Positions 12,064 to 23,038 of a stretch of DNA of 64,000 bases are shown here, piece by piece. The DNA is taken from NCBI GenBank assembly GCA_024449915.1, contig JAMZAV010003204.1, positions 33,619 to 97,618 on the forward strand, read 5' to 3'. The DNA is from Sweltsa coloradensis (lineage: Eukaryota; Arthropoda; Insecta; Plecoptera; Chloroperlidae). The first letter of the stretch is position 1. Every line of letters begins with the position of its first letter. The notes under the pieces were generated by a model. The model had not been told where the DNA came from. It made no database searches and saw only the letters and a program-made list of their open reading frames with translations. The position numbers and the translations under genes were made by a program.

Positions 12064-12910
12064 GTATTATTGACATAATTTGGGGCAAAACGAGTGGTCA
12101 CACTATACACTTTCGTTAATCTTGAGTAAATGTGCGAAAATGGGTCAAAGTCCATTGTGTGAAAATGTACCCAAGGCATTGCAAAATGTTCTTTTCGTCC
12201 TAATTCGTAATATAGGAATAATTTGGGACAAAACAAGTGGTCACACGATACACTTTCGTTAATATTGAGTAAATTTATGAAAAGTGGTCAGGGCGCATAA
12301 TCTGATCAGATTTACATATATGGTGAAATTTTAATTTTTTCAATTAAACTTAAGACCTAAATCTACAACAAATGTTAATTTGGCATATTTGAATACAGAT
12401 TACTTTATTTTAGTGTTATCAACCCCTTTTAGTACACCCCCTTTTTCTCCTATAAGCAAGCAACTTTTTTGTGGGCACCTCGAGCCATTATTTAGAGAAC
12501 ATTCTTCTGGAAATTTTAGGGAAAATTCACGGCCCTATCACAAAACCCACGTCTGGTAGGCCAATCCTCCCAGCACAGTGCGAAAATTTGTTAATAAAAG
12601 TCAAAGGGTGTAAAATCTGCTTAGATATACATATATGGTAAATGTATTTTTTTTTGAATTTTGGACTTTTATCTACAATATGTTTTAAATTTTGTAATAT
12701 TAGGATTAAATTTAGTTTGATATTTGAATTTTCGAATTTTTTAAAATGCCATTATTTCAACCCCTTCCCCCCCCTTAACCGGACAAATTTTTGTCATGGC
12801 ACCTCGAGGCAATTTTTAGAAAATTGTTCTGAGTATACAGTCCAAAATCAGACCTCTACCACAAAACCCCTAATTGTTCTTGTATTGCCCTCTTATCCGC
12901 TTGACTAATC
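12064..12910 (-). repeat. Right terminal inverted repeat of the 1561-12910 element
   Basis: This is the reverse complement of 1561-2440. It resumes in the middle of a 155-bp unit right after the GTAT duplication, which proves that the LTR element inserted into this arm. Confidence 0.75.
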
Positions 12911-13369
12911 AGCGTGAAACATTAACAAATTTCCAAGATAAAACAAAATCACCCAATTTTTTTTCCCCCTTTTAACCCCCCTCAAATTTTTTATTTTTTT
13001 TCTAAAAATATAAAAAAATTCGAGCGAACGGGTATCGAACCCCAACCCTCCGTGCGGTAGGCTAAATTCTTACCACTGTTCCATGCCAAAACACGTAGAT
13101 CTCGTCCCGCTAGCTGCTACTAAACTAATGCTATCGATATTTAAAAAATCACATTTTTTTTATTTTTGGATTAAATCGCAATGGATCTACCCTGATTTTG
13201 TTAGCAGTTCTCAGTAAACTCGTACCGGATGTCTGTTTAAAATTTCAGCCCAATCTGTTTAGCGGTTCGGCTAAATTTTTGACGTACAGACAGATGACAG
13301 ACAGAATCACAGAATGAAAAGCTGTTCGAGTTGAATGGAGACACTCGGTTGCTCCGCTCCCTCGTTTAA
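12911..13369 (-). repeat. tRNA-headed SINE-like repeat, copy 3 (interrupted)
   Basis: This continues the 20-bp piece at 1540-1560 after 11.35 kb of inserted DNA. The tRNA-like block is at about 13022-13100 (GGTATCGAACCCC), followed by the family body and the CTCCGCTCCCTCG end. It stops exactly where the truncated BEL LTR begins. Confidence 0.65.
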
Positions 13370-13566
13370 TGAACTGTGACAAGTTTTTAAGATGAATATT
13401 GATACTTAATTTACTTTATTCAAAGGAAAAGCTCTACCATTTAGTTTGTCAAGTTGCTCGTAACTAGGGCCTTTTGAGAATACACAATAAAAACAAGCGC
13501 ACAAATGCCTTTGAAATATAATGAATGGCCACTGCCATCTCATCTTTTAAGTCTACTTTTCCAACA
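13370..13566 (-). repeat. 3' LTR (truncated) of BEL copy 1
   Basis: On the minus strand this runs from TGTTGGAAAAGTAG to ACTTGTCACAGTTCA. Compared with the 5' LTR it lacks the terminal part that ends in TTTCGTAACA; the adjoining DNA is the SINE-like repeat instead. Confidence 0.85.
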
Positions 13567-14770
13567 TACTCCCACCTTTCATTTTGACATAATAATGACA
13601 GCAAATGAAACAATAATATTTTAAACCATGACAGTCTACTGGGGGGTATGTTGACATCACTCTTGCGGGCTCGTGTGCGAATTGCATCATCTTCACTGCG
13701 TTGTAGGTGGGGAAGATTTGACACTTCTAGGGATATAACCGTTGTATAGGACGCACAAGATTCCCATGCTGGGTCTTCACCCGGCCACTCTGACGTATCC
13801 GTCATTGCCGGGTAGAAGATCCAACACTTTTGCCATTGGCCAGTCCAGTCTCTTTTTATTGCCGGCTCCCAAAAGCACATCTCGCGACTGATAGTTTCCC
13901 TGTGTCGTTCACTTCCCTTCCCCGCGGTGTACCAGTTGTCCCAAATACTCTTTCCTAAATCGGCTTCGTAGATGGTCACGGACAACTTGTCTATAACGGA
14001 AACGGCGTTGGAAACCTTCAGATTCCAACATATCTAAATCTGGCACGTTCTGTTCGCGAATATCATTCAGAAACATCGCCGGAGTTAAAGGTATCAAATC
14101 GTCTATGTTGTCTGTAATGTAGGTGAGAGGTCTCTCATTGATGACTGCCTCAGCATCACACAATACTGTAGAAAGCTCTTCGTAGTTCAAAGTAGACTTT
14201 CCTAGCACGCGCCTGAGTATTCCTTTTACTGAGCGAATGAGACGCTCCCACCATCCTCCCCACCATGCTGCTGATGGAGGGTTGAATTTCCAGTGAATCT
14301 TGTCCACTGCGAATTCATTCTTCACCTTATCCCAGTCCAACTCTTGAAGAGCATTACCCACCCCCAAACCCAAAATTGGTCGCGTTGTCGCTATAGACCG
14401 TAGTGGGCCTTCCTCGGCGAGCCACAAATCTTCTTACTGACTGAATAAAAGCTTCAGTGCTAAGTGACTTACAAGTTCCAAGTGAATAGCTCGGTAACTG
14501 CACATGTAAAAACACTACCCAAAACTTTACTCTTATCCTTAAGATACATTGGGCCAGCTAGGTCCACTCCAACAATCTGAAACACTGCTGCGGTGGTTAC
14601 TCTGTCTTGAGGTAATGGAGCTGGGTAAGTCGTTGAACTTTTGGGCTGCAAATCTTCTACATCTTGGAATTTCAAACAGATTCTTTTTATTGTTTGTCTG
14701 CTTTTCACAATCCAATATTTTTCTCGCAATTTTCCCATTAGAAACTGTACTCCTGCGTGACTGTTCTTGA
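13567..14770 (-). pseudogene. BEL integrase region with C-terminal domain
   Basis: Read on the minus strand, this starts with the zinc-binding part (REKYWIVKSRQTIKR near 14715) and VGVDLAGPMYLKD with the first catalytic Asp. YSDNATNF with the second Asp lies near 14390. Then comes WWGGWWERLIRSVKG with the catalytic Glu near 14245, followed by the INERPLTYI and LTPAMFL motifs. The C-terminal domain after about 13900 carries LDWPMAKVLDLLPGNDGYVR in pieces and ends before the LTR. The reading passes through at least three frames (13464-13985, 13909-14427 and 14469-14738 are the main open pieces). Integrase inserts the cDNA, and the DDE residues are all visible. Disabling by frameshift cannot be told apart from read errors. 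Confidence 0.9.
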
Positions 14771-14862
14771 GATGTTCTTCTATTCACCACTAGATGTTTG
14801 GACGGTAGTAGCACAGGGAATATGAAATCAATTATATCATCTTTCATAGCGAGTCTTGCCCT

Positions 14863-16790
14863 TCACTCGTAATAGTCCGGCTTCCCTTTAAAATATTGAA
14901 GACCCCCAAGCATTTCCCCGTCATAACGAAAAGATTCCTGTTGAATGTTGATAAGTAGATCTCTTTCTGCTGCGTTGAGCTCGTCGACTGTCAGTGCACC
15001 CTTGGCACTAATCTTCTTGCGAGACTTGTTAATAAATCTCTGCATCCATGCTGTGACCTTCACTAACCGATTGTATGATGAGAACCTTGTAATGTTCCAT
15101 GGTCGTCTTCACCGGTTGTCACGTGCATGGCTGTTCATTACTTTCTTTTTCTGTTCAGGGGAACCCACTAATTCCTCGTTGAATTTAGTTTCTCCACTGG
15201 CCATTGTGAGAATGTTCTTTGAGCCACTCCGGTCCCTTCCACCATCTCGAATGTACAAAGGTCTTGTGTGCTGCATCCTCTGGATGAGAGATCAGCAGGA
15301 TTGAGAGAGCCTGGTACATGCCTCCAATTTTCCGGTTTAGTGAGATTGCATATCTCTTTTACCCGATTTCCAACGAAAGTCCCCCATTCATCATTCCTCC
15401 GTATCCATGCTACGCTGTCGTTAAAATCACTCCAAAATGGAATCAGTTTTGTCTTCTATATGCAAAGATTTCTGTACTGATTCCGATAAGCGACTTCCAA
15501 TTAGACAGCTCATTAACTCCAATCAAGGTATTGTTGATTTCTTCAGCGGGGCTATTCTTGATTAGCTTGTATAAGTTGTACATTTAACTCCCTCAGACGA
15601 CTCTGTTCTGAGAAAAACTACTGCAGCATATGCATATCCATTTGCATCACAAAAACGTATGGAACGACTGTGAACTCACATAGCTTCCTACGTTCGCTAT
15701 GTGTCTTGGAATTTTATATTCGATAAGAATCGAATCTCGTTTAGCCATTTTAGAAACTTCATTGTAGTTTTCTTCATCTAGGAGTACACCCCATCCCATC
15801 TTACTAATCCACATTTCTTGCAGCATTAGTTTTGGTAGCCGTATTACTGGGCAAATATTCCTAGTGGGGCGAAAATCTTTTGAGTCATAGATAAAAATTG
15901 TTCGTTTTGTCACTTCCTGAAAAAGATTCGATGCTGGGTATATCAACACTCAAACTGTCCAGATGACGATCCCCAAATTTAACCCCAAAACAGAAGTTAT
16001 TCTGCCGTCTTCCATTTCAGAGTCTTCATCTTTCGAAATTTTTCCCCTTCTTAGGGTCCATCTTAGCGTCTTCAAAAAAGTTTTACTGATTCCTCTCGAA
16101 ATTGGCAATCTTCTTCTACTGTATCGACGGAAGTTACACAATTGTCAACATAGAGCGAATCTTGAAGTTTCTTGGCAAAGAGGGCTTTTATTTTTCAGGT
16201 ATTTTGGGTTTTTTCAAGTGATAATCTATGACACTACCAATAAGAATGGACTACAGTTGAGTCCCAAAACTAAATCTTTTGTGTCTGAAAACCTTAAATG
16301 GCGCTTCATAATCACTCTCCCACCCTAAAAACCGCAGAAAATCTCTGTCCTTCTTGTGTATTTCAAACATGAGAAATGCCTTACGAAAGTCTGAAGTGAC
16401 TCCAATTTTCTTCTCTCGGAATCTTGTTATCATTGAAGGTATCAACTCTATGAGGTTCGATCCCTTTCCAGACAATCATTTAGGGAGGGTGACTTGTTGC
16501 ATTCCTTTATGCATCAAATACAGGGCGAACTGGGGTTGTGAGACTATCTGGCTTGAAAACTGGACGATGAGGCAAATAGTGACTTGGGTTTCTATCTCCG
16601 CATCAGGTACTTCCTCGATTTTCCCTTCTTGAAGCCAGTCTTTAAAAATTCTCCCGTAAAGTTCCAGTTTCCCTTCTTTCTTTAATTTATTTGAGGCAAC
16701 AACAAGCCTTTTTTCCGGCAACTTCCCTATTTGTTTGGGAGAGGGGGGTGACCGTCCCAAACCAGGTAAAGCCAACCCGATACCTCCCCC
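14863..16790 (-). pseudogene. BEL reverse transcriptase and RNase H region
   Basis: The RT begins near 16780 with KLPEKRLVVASNKL, then an HYLPHRPVFK strand, NLIELIPSMITRFREKK and TSDFRKAFLMFEIHKKDRDF around 16340-16460. The active-site box reads YVDN near 16145-16155. KRTI...CPVIRLPKLMLQEMW at 15850-15905 marks the BEL connection domain. RNase H traces include AWIRRNDEWGTFVGNRV and WRHVPGSLNPADLSSRG around 15290-15420. KVTAWMQRFINKSRKK at 15000-15060 leads into the integrase. BEL/Pao RTs keep just this order. The frame breaks at about 15645, 15950, 16250 and 16475. Confidence 0.9.
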
Positions 16791-16799
16791 CTTCTGTGC

Positions 16800-17480
16800 G
16801 CGACACTGTTTCAGGAAATGATCTTTCGTTGCAGCCGCGGCTTCTTCCTTGGTAACCCTCTCTATAGGATCGCTAATACCAATGGATTCTAGCTCCCATA
16901 ACTTGCAACAGATGCATCACCGACTTTCATAGATGTCACTAACATTGATACGTTTGTATCTTCAGCCTGGGTTCTATAAAGTCCATCAGCGTCCAACCTA
17001 GTTCCCTTTCTACTGCTGTCATACCATTGTCCAACTTGTATATACGTCCAGTGAGTATCTGTCCGATACATCAAACTCCTAGTAACAATCAATGTCACTA
17101 GGCCTACCCTTTTTCCCATATCACTAACCCAAATATGATTAGTTCTCATTGATTCATCCATTCTCCTTAGCAACTCGTGGGAATTTTCCCGCAAATCTTA
17201 CTTTGACTTAGGACATCAATGGAAATAGGCCTACTAGATAATCTCCCAGGCTTCGAGAGTTTTGGGGTTGAAAAATTATCATGAGGGCTTGGGCTCGGTG
17301 TTGGTACACAAACAATGAATTGTGATTGTCTCCCTTACCATGGAGATACAAATCCAAGCTGATCTGCTGTTTGACTTCAGTACTACGAGCGTTGAGATCC
17401 AGTATCAATAAGGAGCTCTAACTGTCCTTTACTCTCCGTTAGTAACGACTCAACCAACAGAGTCATAAGAACAATGTCAC
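16800..17480 (-). pseudogene. BEL aspartic protease region
   Basis: LLIDTGSQRS, the catalytic DTG of a retroviral-type protease, reads on the minus strand at about 17388-17417. GMTAVERELGWTLM, found just upstream of RT in BEL elements, reads near 17000-17045, and LWELESIGISDPIERV follows at about 16850-16905. The protease would release Gag and Pol products. Several frame shifts lie between the pieces. Confidence 0.8.
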
Positions 17481-17552
17481 ATGTACAGATCTGGTTTGAC
17501 ATTGAACTTTGAACTGTCTTCTCCACACTAGTAGACGTAGGTATGAGACTTT

Positions 17553-18829
17553 TCATTTTTTATGAGAAGGCAATTCAGGACACATCAAAACCAAATGTTT
17601 CTTAGCACACAGAGAACATCTAATGACAGCTTTGCATTTCTTGGATACATGATTAGAGCGGAGACAAGTAAAACAACATTTATTTTGTGTGAGTTTGTGT
17701 TTCTTATCGGCGATGGACATGTCTTGTGCCCGAAACACAATCACGACTTTCGTGATGTTTTTCTCCCAAAATACACACTTCACACTATCGCCATTAAATA
17801 GCCCTGCAGCTGTAGGCACAACAAGATCATAAACGTCATGTTTAGTCTTGTTCCCTTTCTTCATGTCTCTAGCTCCATGTACCGGTACAAACCCAGATTT
17901 GGCTAGATCTATCCTCACTTCGCTTTCAACTTCTCTGTTGAGGAATTCCATTAGACACGATAGGCGATTTTCACCCCGTCCACCGTGTATCGCTCCTCGA
18001 GACGATAACGAGCTTCTCAGCCAAGCCCTAAGAGTTTCATCAGGTAGACTTGACTCTACAAGAGGAAATAGTACTGCAGCACATTTATCGGTAGTCAGAC
18101 CCATGTATCTAATGCCCTTAACTGACCTTCTATTTAATCAAAGATGCTGGAAAGCGTTGGTTTCTCTTTGTTAGAGACGTTGCTGATTACTAACTTCAGC
18201 AGCTCTCTAACATAAACTTCAATTTAAAAGATCCTCCTTACCGAATCTTTCTTTTAGTGCAACTATTTCCCTCGCATAGTTTTTTACCTGATGAGGGTAG
18301 CATCGACAAGCTCGCTAGCACGAGTTTTCCCCTTATCATTGACTGGGCCAATACTGAAATTGTCACAATCATGAATCTCGGTGTCCTCGTGCACTTTCTT
18401 AAACTGTGACCAGAAAAGTTCCCACCCTGTCAGTTTTACCATCAAAACTTCTTAAGTTCTATCTTAGGTAGAGTAAATGTCCGATTGGACGGCTGTCAAC
18501 CCCCACACGTTGGTACACTGGGCATCTCTATTTACATAAGTGAGAGCTCTACCAACTTTACTCCTTACCTCTGCCCGACGATCTTCATAGCCCTCAATGG
18601 CTTCGCTTTCCATGGAATAATCCTCGTCACTACAGTCATCATCCAGAAGACTTTCTAAATATTTAGAGTCCAGCTGCCTCAGATCGGTCATTACCTTCTC
18701 CAGTTTTGCTAACTTCAGAGACAAGGCGTCTTCATCTGGGGAAGCTTCAGCAAGCTCCTGCTTGACCTCATGTAGTGTCCTGGTAAACGAAGCCCGCACA
18801 GGCGTACGCATCTTCTTGAGTCGATCCAT
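17553..18829 (-). pseudogene. BEL gag with zinc knuckles
   Basis: The start MDRLKKMRTPVRASFTRTLH at 18829 lies just after the primer site, and a coiled-coil/acidic segment follows to 18464. After a frame shift, LPKIELKKFDG and FWSQFKKVHEDTEIHD show the DUF1759-type capsid, and VYVRELLKLVISN continues it. The last open piece (17553-18104) ends with two zinc knuckles, CFTCLRSNHVSKKC at about 17633-17675 and CSLCAKKHLVLMC at about 17580-17618. A stretch after FSIGP seems shorter than in relatives. The zinc knuckles bind the genomic RNA. Clear family; integrity unknown. Confidence 0.85.
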
Positions 18830-18850
18830 AATATCAAACCACTATCACAA

Positions 18851-18868
18851 ATCACGTCGGGGTCACCA
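18851..18868 (-). promoter_or_regulatory. BEL primer binding site
   Basis: The minus strand reads TGGTGACCCCGACGTGAT four bases after the LTR end. This is the usual start of the untranslated leader in BEL/Pao elements and primes minus-strand cDNA synthesis. Confidence 0.8.
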
Positions 18869-18872
18869 AAAA

Positions 18873-19116
18873 TGTTACGAAACAATAACTACCCGTTAAA
18901 GCTCTATAACTAAAATGAACTGTGACAAGTTTTAAGATGAATATTGATACTAAATTTACTTTATTCAAAGGAAAAAGCTCTACCATTTAGTTTGATCGAG
19001 TTGCTCGTAACTAGGGCCTTTTGAGAATACACAAATAAAAAACAAGCGCACAAATGCCTTTGAAATATAATGAATGGCCACTGCCATCTCATCTTTTAAG
19101 TCTTCATTTCCAACGA
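18873..19116 (-). repeat. 5' LTR of BEL copy 1
   Basis: Read on the minus strand this begins near TCGTTGGAAATG (TGTTGG in the other copy) and ends TTTCGTAACA. It adjoins the LINE sequence at 19117 directly, so the BEL element probably landed in or beside that LINE. Confidence 0.85.
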
Positions 19117-19122
19117 CTAGAA

Positions 19123-19998
19123 ATGCCAAACCAACCAAGAAGATCAAGACACCCAGAAGGACTAGACGATCAAAAACAAGAGATAGATATGCATAACGCA
19201 TTAGAAAACACACCTGACATTATCCATCTAAAGAACATCCTAGCTTTAGCATTTGCAACAGCCATGTCAGAGTTTGCACACATAGAACCAAACAAAAGAC
19301 CATACATACCTAAACCCAAGCATTCAAAGGAAATGAAGACAGCGGTACACATAATGAACACACATATTTTATCAGAATACACACAAGACGAACTATCATT
19401 TGCAGACGTTCATGCGGCAATTTACTGTGCAGCTGTAGCAGTGATAAGATACTTAGGCTTAAAGGTAAAATCTGCTACCTCTTCAAAGACAAAACAAGAG
19501 AAGAAAATTCCGAAATGGGAACAGCGACTAATTGGGAGAATCGAAGAGCTTAGGAAAGATATCGGTAGATTGGAACAATTGCGAATAGGTAATCGATCTA
19601 AAAATGTGGTACTCTACTGCCAAAATATATTTGAAAGAATCAAGGTTCAAACAAAACATGAAACACTGAACTAGTTCATTCACGAATATTTGGATACACT
19701 TAAACAAAAAGTAAGTGCTCTTGCTAAGAGATTAAAAAGATACAGAGAATGTAGCATTAGAAAAGAACAAAACCGAATGTTCAAAGACAAGGAAAAACAG
19801 TTTTACCAAAAACTATCTAGTACCGAAGAAATAACAGGAAATGAAACACCAACTAAGACGGAGATAGAAGAGTTTTGGGCAGGAATATGGGGTAACCCGG
19901 TAGCACACAACCAGGATGCACAATGGATTCAAGACGAAAGAGCTAAGATGAGCGATGTTAATGAGATGAGATTCGAAGGTATAACTGTTGATGAATAA
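19123..19998 (+). pseudogene. LINE N-terminal region
   Basis: This starts MPNQPRRSRHPEGLDDQK. The first open piece runs to 19671, and after a single stop the homologous reading continues from 19690 to 19998 in the same frame. KIPKWEQRLIGRIEELRKDI and DTLKQKVSALAKRLKRYRE are basic helical segments; EIEEFWAGIWGNPVAHN leads toward the RT. No zinc finger is visible at the very N-terminus, possibly because the 5' end is cut by the BEL insertion. Confidence 0.75.
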
Positions 19999-20009
19999 TA
20001 AAGTCGACA

Positions 20010-20805
20010 ATCAGTGCTACACATAGCTGGAAAGCACCAGGTAATGGTAATATTCAAAATTTTTGGTATAAGAAATTCAATACTACTCACAATCAAATAG
20101 AAAATTACTCAACGAGTTTATAAATGGAGTTAAAGAAATATTTGAATTGTTTACTGAAGGAGTAACCTTTCTCAAACCGAAAGATAATGACACGAAGAAC
20201 CCAAGTAAATATCGGCCAATTACATGTCTACCAACTATACTTCATGCATAACAAATAACGTATATAATCATTGCAAAGAATACAATATCATGGCCGAGGA
20301 ACAAAAAGGATGCTGTAAGAACTCACAGGGATGTAAAGAACAACTCATTATTGACTCTACTGTAATGAACCAGGCACACAATAAGAAAAGGAATATTCAC
20401 GTAAACTACATTGACTACAAGAAAGCTTATGACTCAACACCACACACATGGCTTATTCAGATTTTACAAATATATAAAATCAACCCAGTAATTGTAAACT
20501 TTTTGAAGACAGTAATGAAGACATGGAGAACAACACTAAAACTAAATATGAAAAACCAACAGATAACTACAGATCCAATCCAAATTAAACGTGGCATTTT
20601 TCAAGGTGACTCATTTAGCGCATTATGGTTTTGTCTGTCATTAAACCCACTGTCGCATATGCTTAACGAATCAACATACGGATTTAAAATTAAGGACAAT
20701 AATATGGTATGTCACACAATTTCTCACCTATTCTTCATGGATGATCTAAAGTTTTTATGCATCAAATTTTGTTCAACTAAACAGTTTAATCAATACTTCA
20801 TTTGA
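20010..20805 (+). pseudogene. LINE reverse transcriptase, fingers and palm
   Basis: KPKDNDTKNPSKYRPITCLP reads at about 20176-20235, followed by a damaged stretch. The open piece 20224-20805 holds MAEEQKGCCKNSQGCKEQLI, YIDYKKAYDSTPHTWLI with the first catalytic Asp, IKRGIFQGDSFSALWF, and HLFFMDDLKF, where FMDD at about 20734-20745 is the active-site box. Function: target-primed reverse transcription of the element RNA. Confidence 0.85.
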
Positions 20806-20824
20806 ATTTAGTCAAGATATCTGC

Positions 20825-21390
20825 ATGGAGTTTGGAGTAGACAAGTGTAAGACGCTACATATCGAAAAGGGTAAGGTTACGCAGGCAGAAGAGTTCCAGC
20901 TAGATGATGGAAATAGGATTGGAGTAATGGATGATAACGAAGTATACAAATATTTAGGATTCTCACAAGCTGCCAGAATTGAACATAAAGTAATGAAAGA
21001 AATATTGATAGATACACACAAGAAGCGACTAAAATCTATCCTCAAGACGCAACTAAACGGTAAAAGCAAGATCACAGCAATAAATACAAATGCTATACCA
21101 GTACTGACATATTCATTCGGAATCATTAAATGGACGCAGACAGACATCCACGCGCTGGGAATATTAACTCGTACTACACTTACTAAACACAGAATGCATC
21201 ATCCTAAATCAGCAATAGAGAGATTGACACTTCCAAGAGAAAAAGGAGGACGGGGCCTAATTGATCTGAACAACTTATATTATAAACAAATAGACATTTT
21301 AAGAAAATATTTTTTTACAAAGAGCAACCAATCAACACTTCATAGGGCTGTGGTGCTAGCTGACAAATCATTAACTCCATCAATCTAGCA
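20825..21390 (+). pseudogene. LINE RT thumb and linker
   Basis: This open piece starts MEFGVDKCKTLHIEKGKV and includes YKYLGFSQAARIEH, AINTNAIPVLTYSFGIIKW and ERLTLPREKGGRGLIDL, all characteristic of the region downstream of the RT palm in RLE-type LINEs. It ends at a stop after KSLTPSI. The next about 130 bases are out of frame before the endonuclease piece. Confidence 0.8.
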
Positions 21391-21521
21391 AACGAAAATG
21401 TCAATCTACAAGGAAACTCATAACTGACGCTTCAAAAGAGTTACGTCTCTCAGAAAAGACCCTACACAAGAGACATTATGATGAACTACACAAAGGTCAC
21501 GTAGATATTAAAGCATAAAAT

Positions 21522-22049
21522 ATGTGGTTAAACAACGGGGAACTATTTGGAGAAACAGAAGGTTTTATGCTGGCTATTCAAGACAGAGTGATTGCAACGA
21601 AAAATTATAAAAAATACATTTTACAAGATGCGACAGTAAACGATCAATGTAGAAAATGTAGTGTAAGGGGTGAAACAATCGAACACATCATATCCGGGTG
21701 CCAGTCACTATGTCAAACAGATTACCTCTACAGACATAACCAAGTAGCTAACATTATTCACCAAAGCCTAGCAATCAAGTACAACCTCATTGATACACAC
21801 ACACCTTACTACAAATACAAACCGGAGACAGTACTAGATAGCAAAGATTTCAAATTATATTACGACCGCACAGTTATAACAGACCAAACTATACATCACA
21901 ACAGACCGGATATAATTATAATTGACAAGAAGAAACAAGAAACTACCCTTATTGACGTTGCTGTCCCAATGTGCCATAACGTCGAGACTACATGGAAGAA
22001 AAAAATAGACAAGAATAGTGAACTAACAATTGAGATCAAGAAGATGTAG
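21522..22049 (+). pseudogene. LINE CCHC knuckle and PD-D endonuclease
   Basis: WLNNGELFGETEGFMLAIQD is followed by CRKCSVRGETIEHIISGC, a C-X2-C-X8-H-X4-C knuckle at about 21648-21701. HHNRPDIIIID with LIDVAV at about 21895-21970 supplies the PD...D catalytic pattern of the restriction-like endonuclease that nicks the target. A stop after IEIKKM ends the frame; homologous reading seems to go on (IPFVISANGIIPKKLHE) to about 22220. Confidence 0.85.
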
Positions 22050-22379
22050 AAACAGAAAAAGGTAAATACAATCCCATTCGTAATTTCGGCCAACGGCATC
22101 ATACCGAAGAAGCTACATGAAAGCATTAAACAACTAGATCTTCAACGCAAAGTATACATCGAGACACAAAAGGCAGTAATACTAAACACGTGTAGAATAG
22201 TTCGTGAATTTCTAAACTCAGAATGAAACTTCGAGATTCCGAGACAGCTTCCATCCTGACATGGATTTCGTGGTTTCCCATAGTCCGAAGAGCAAATGCT
22301 AGGATGGCGACGAGAAATCAACCACGACCGTACACAGCAGAAAGAAAACATCATCTACAAACAATATTATAAATTACTT

Positions 22380-23035
22380 ATTTTAGTTAGAGTTAAGACA
22401 AAGTAATAATGTTTGTAATATAGGTACACATGGAAGTACTTGACGTAAGTCCGTACAACATTTTAGCTCCGGTTTTGACCGAGTTTGTATGAAATACATC
22501 CAATAAAATAATGATCTTATTTTTAAAATATATATATAAATTAATATAAATGAAGATGACGCATACTAAGTGTGTTTGGTTTTTACATTTTCTGTATGAA
22601 TCATAGCTGAATGGTACTCATAATCATCAATCATAATTATAATTATTATTATAATTATTAACAAAAAAAACGATGTACATACTACATAAACACAGATAAG
22701 ATGTTTAACAAGTAAAACCAATAAGGTTTATATACTTACAGACGATCTCCAGAACAAAGAGGTTGTCCTCGTCTTTCCGAACAGCGCACGTGCACCTTGG
22801 TAAGAACTCAATACGTGGCCCAATCTGTCTAGTTTAATAGTCAGCTCCGACCACAGTTTCAAGGGCAAGAGTTGAACTGTAAAGATCGTCTGGGGCTGAG
22901 GACAATTTGAATTGATTACCCGATACAATGACATCGTAAAAGTGCACTTATGATAATTAATGCTCTAATATCTCGAAGACAATCGTTCAAAGGTTATTTC
23001 ACAAGTTTACTTATCCTCACACTAACAAGTATACG
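22380..23035. other. LINE 3' region and anonymous DNA
   Basis: TGAAATACATCCAATAAAATAAT at 22488-22510 may be the polyadenylation region of the LINE. Beyond that the sequence is AT-rich, with no supported gene; the minus-strand frame at 22728-22934 has no recognisable feature. Confidence 0.4.
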
Positions 23036-23038
23036 CTA

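Larger units (their letters stand above)
1561..12910. mobile_element. DNA element with long terminal inverted repeats, split by an LTR element
   Basis: The left end (from AGGCGGATAAGG) and the right end (CTTATCCGCTTGAC) are inverted copies that stay alignable for roughly 850 bp. Landmarks seen on both arms include TGCCTCGAGGTGCCATG, GCTGGGAGGATTGGCCTA and AGTTGCTTGCTATAGGAG. Removing the LTR element at 3642-12063 leaves an element of about 2.9 kb. It sits inside a copy of the tRNA-headed repeat: the piece at 1540-1560 continues at 12911. The exact ends and target duplication are uncertain by a few bases; a TA target is possible. No transposase was recognised in the core, so it is probably non-autonomous. 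Superfamily not assigned. Confidence 0.75.
13370..19116 (-). mobile_element. BEL/Pao LTR retrotransposon, copy 1
   Basis: Near-identical repeats at 13370-13566 and 18916-19116 flank gag and pol on the minus strand in the order gag, zinc knuckles, protease, RT, RNase H, integrase. The 5' LTR reaches to 18873, next to a primer site TGGTGACCCCGACGTGAT typical of BEL elements. The 3' LTR lacks the last 43 or so bases, where it abuts the tRNA-headed repeat, so no target duplication survives. Many single-base frame breaks are present; given the general read noise they may not be real. Confidence 0.9.
19117..22530 (+). mobile_element. LINE with restriction-like endonuclease (R2-type architecture)
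   Basis: One long protein can be followed with few breaks: an N-terminal part, an RT with a KPKDNDTKNPSKYRPITCLP entry motif and an FMDD active site, a thumb, a C-X2-C-X8-H-X4-C knuckle, and a PD...D endonuclease. This is the order of R2/NeSL-type LINEs, which lack the N-terminal APE endonuclease of most LINEs. Its 5' end abuts the BEL LTR, and after the ORF a 3' region reaches to around 22530. Several in-frame stops and gaps show it is dead or nearly so. Insect genomes carry many related copies not confined to rDNA; I cannot say which subfamily. Confidence 0.85.

Noticed and set aside
19117..22530. Site-specific R2 insertion in 28S rDNA
   Set aside because: The LINE is not flanked by the R2 target in 28S rRNA. 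The rRNA fragment at 25.3 kb is from another part of 28S and is 3 kb away.
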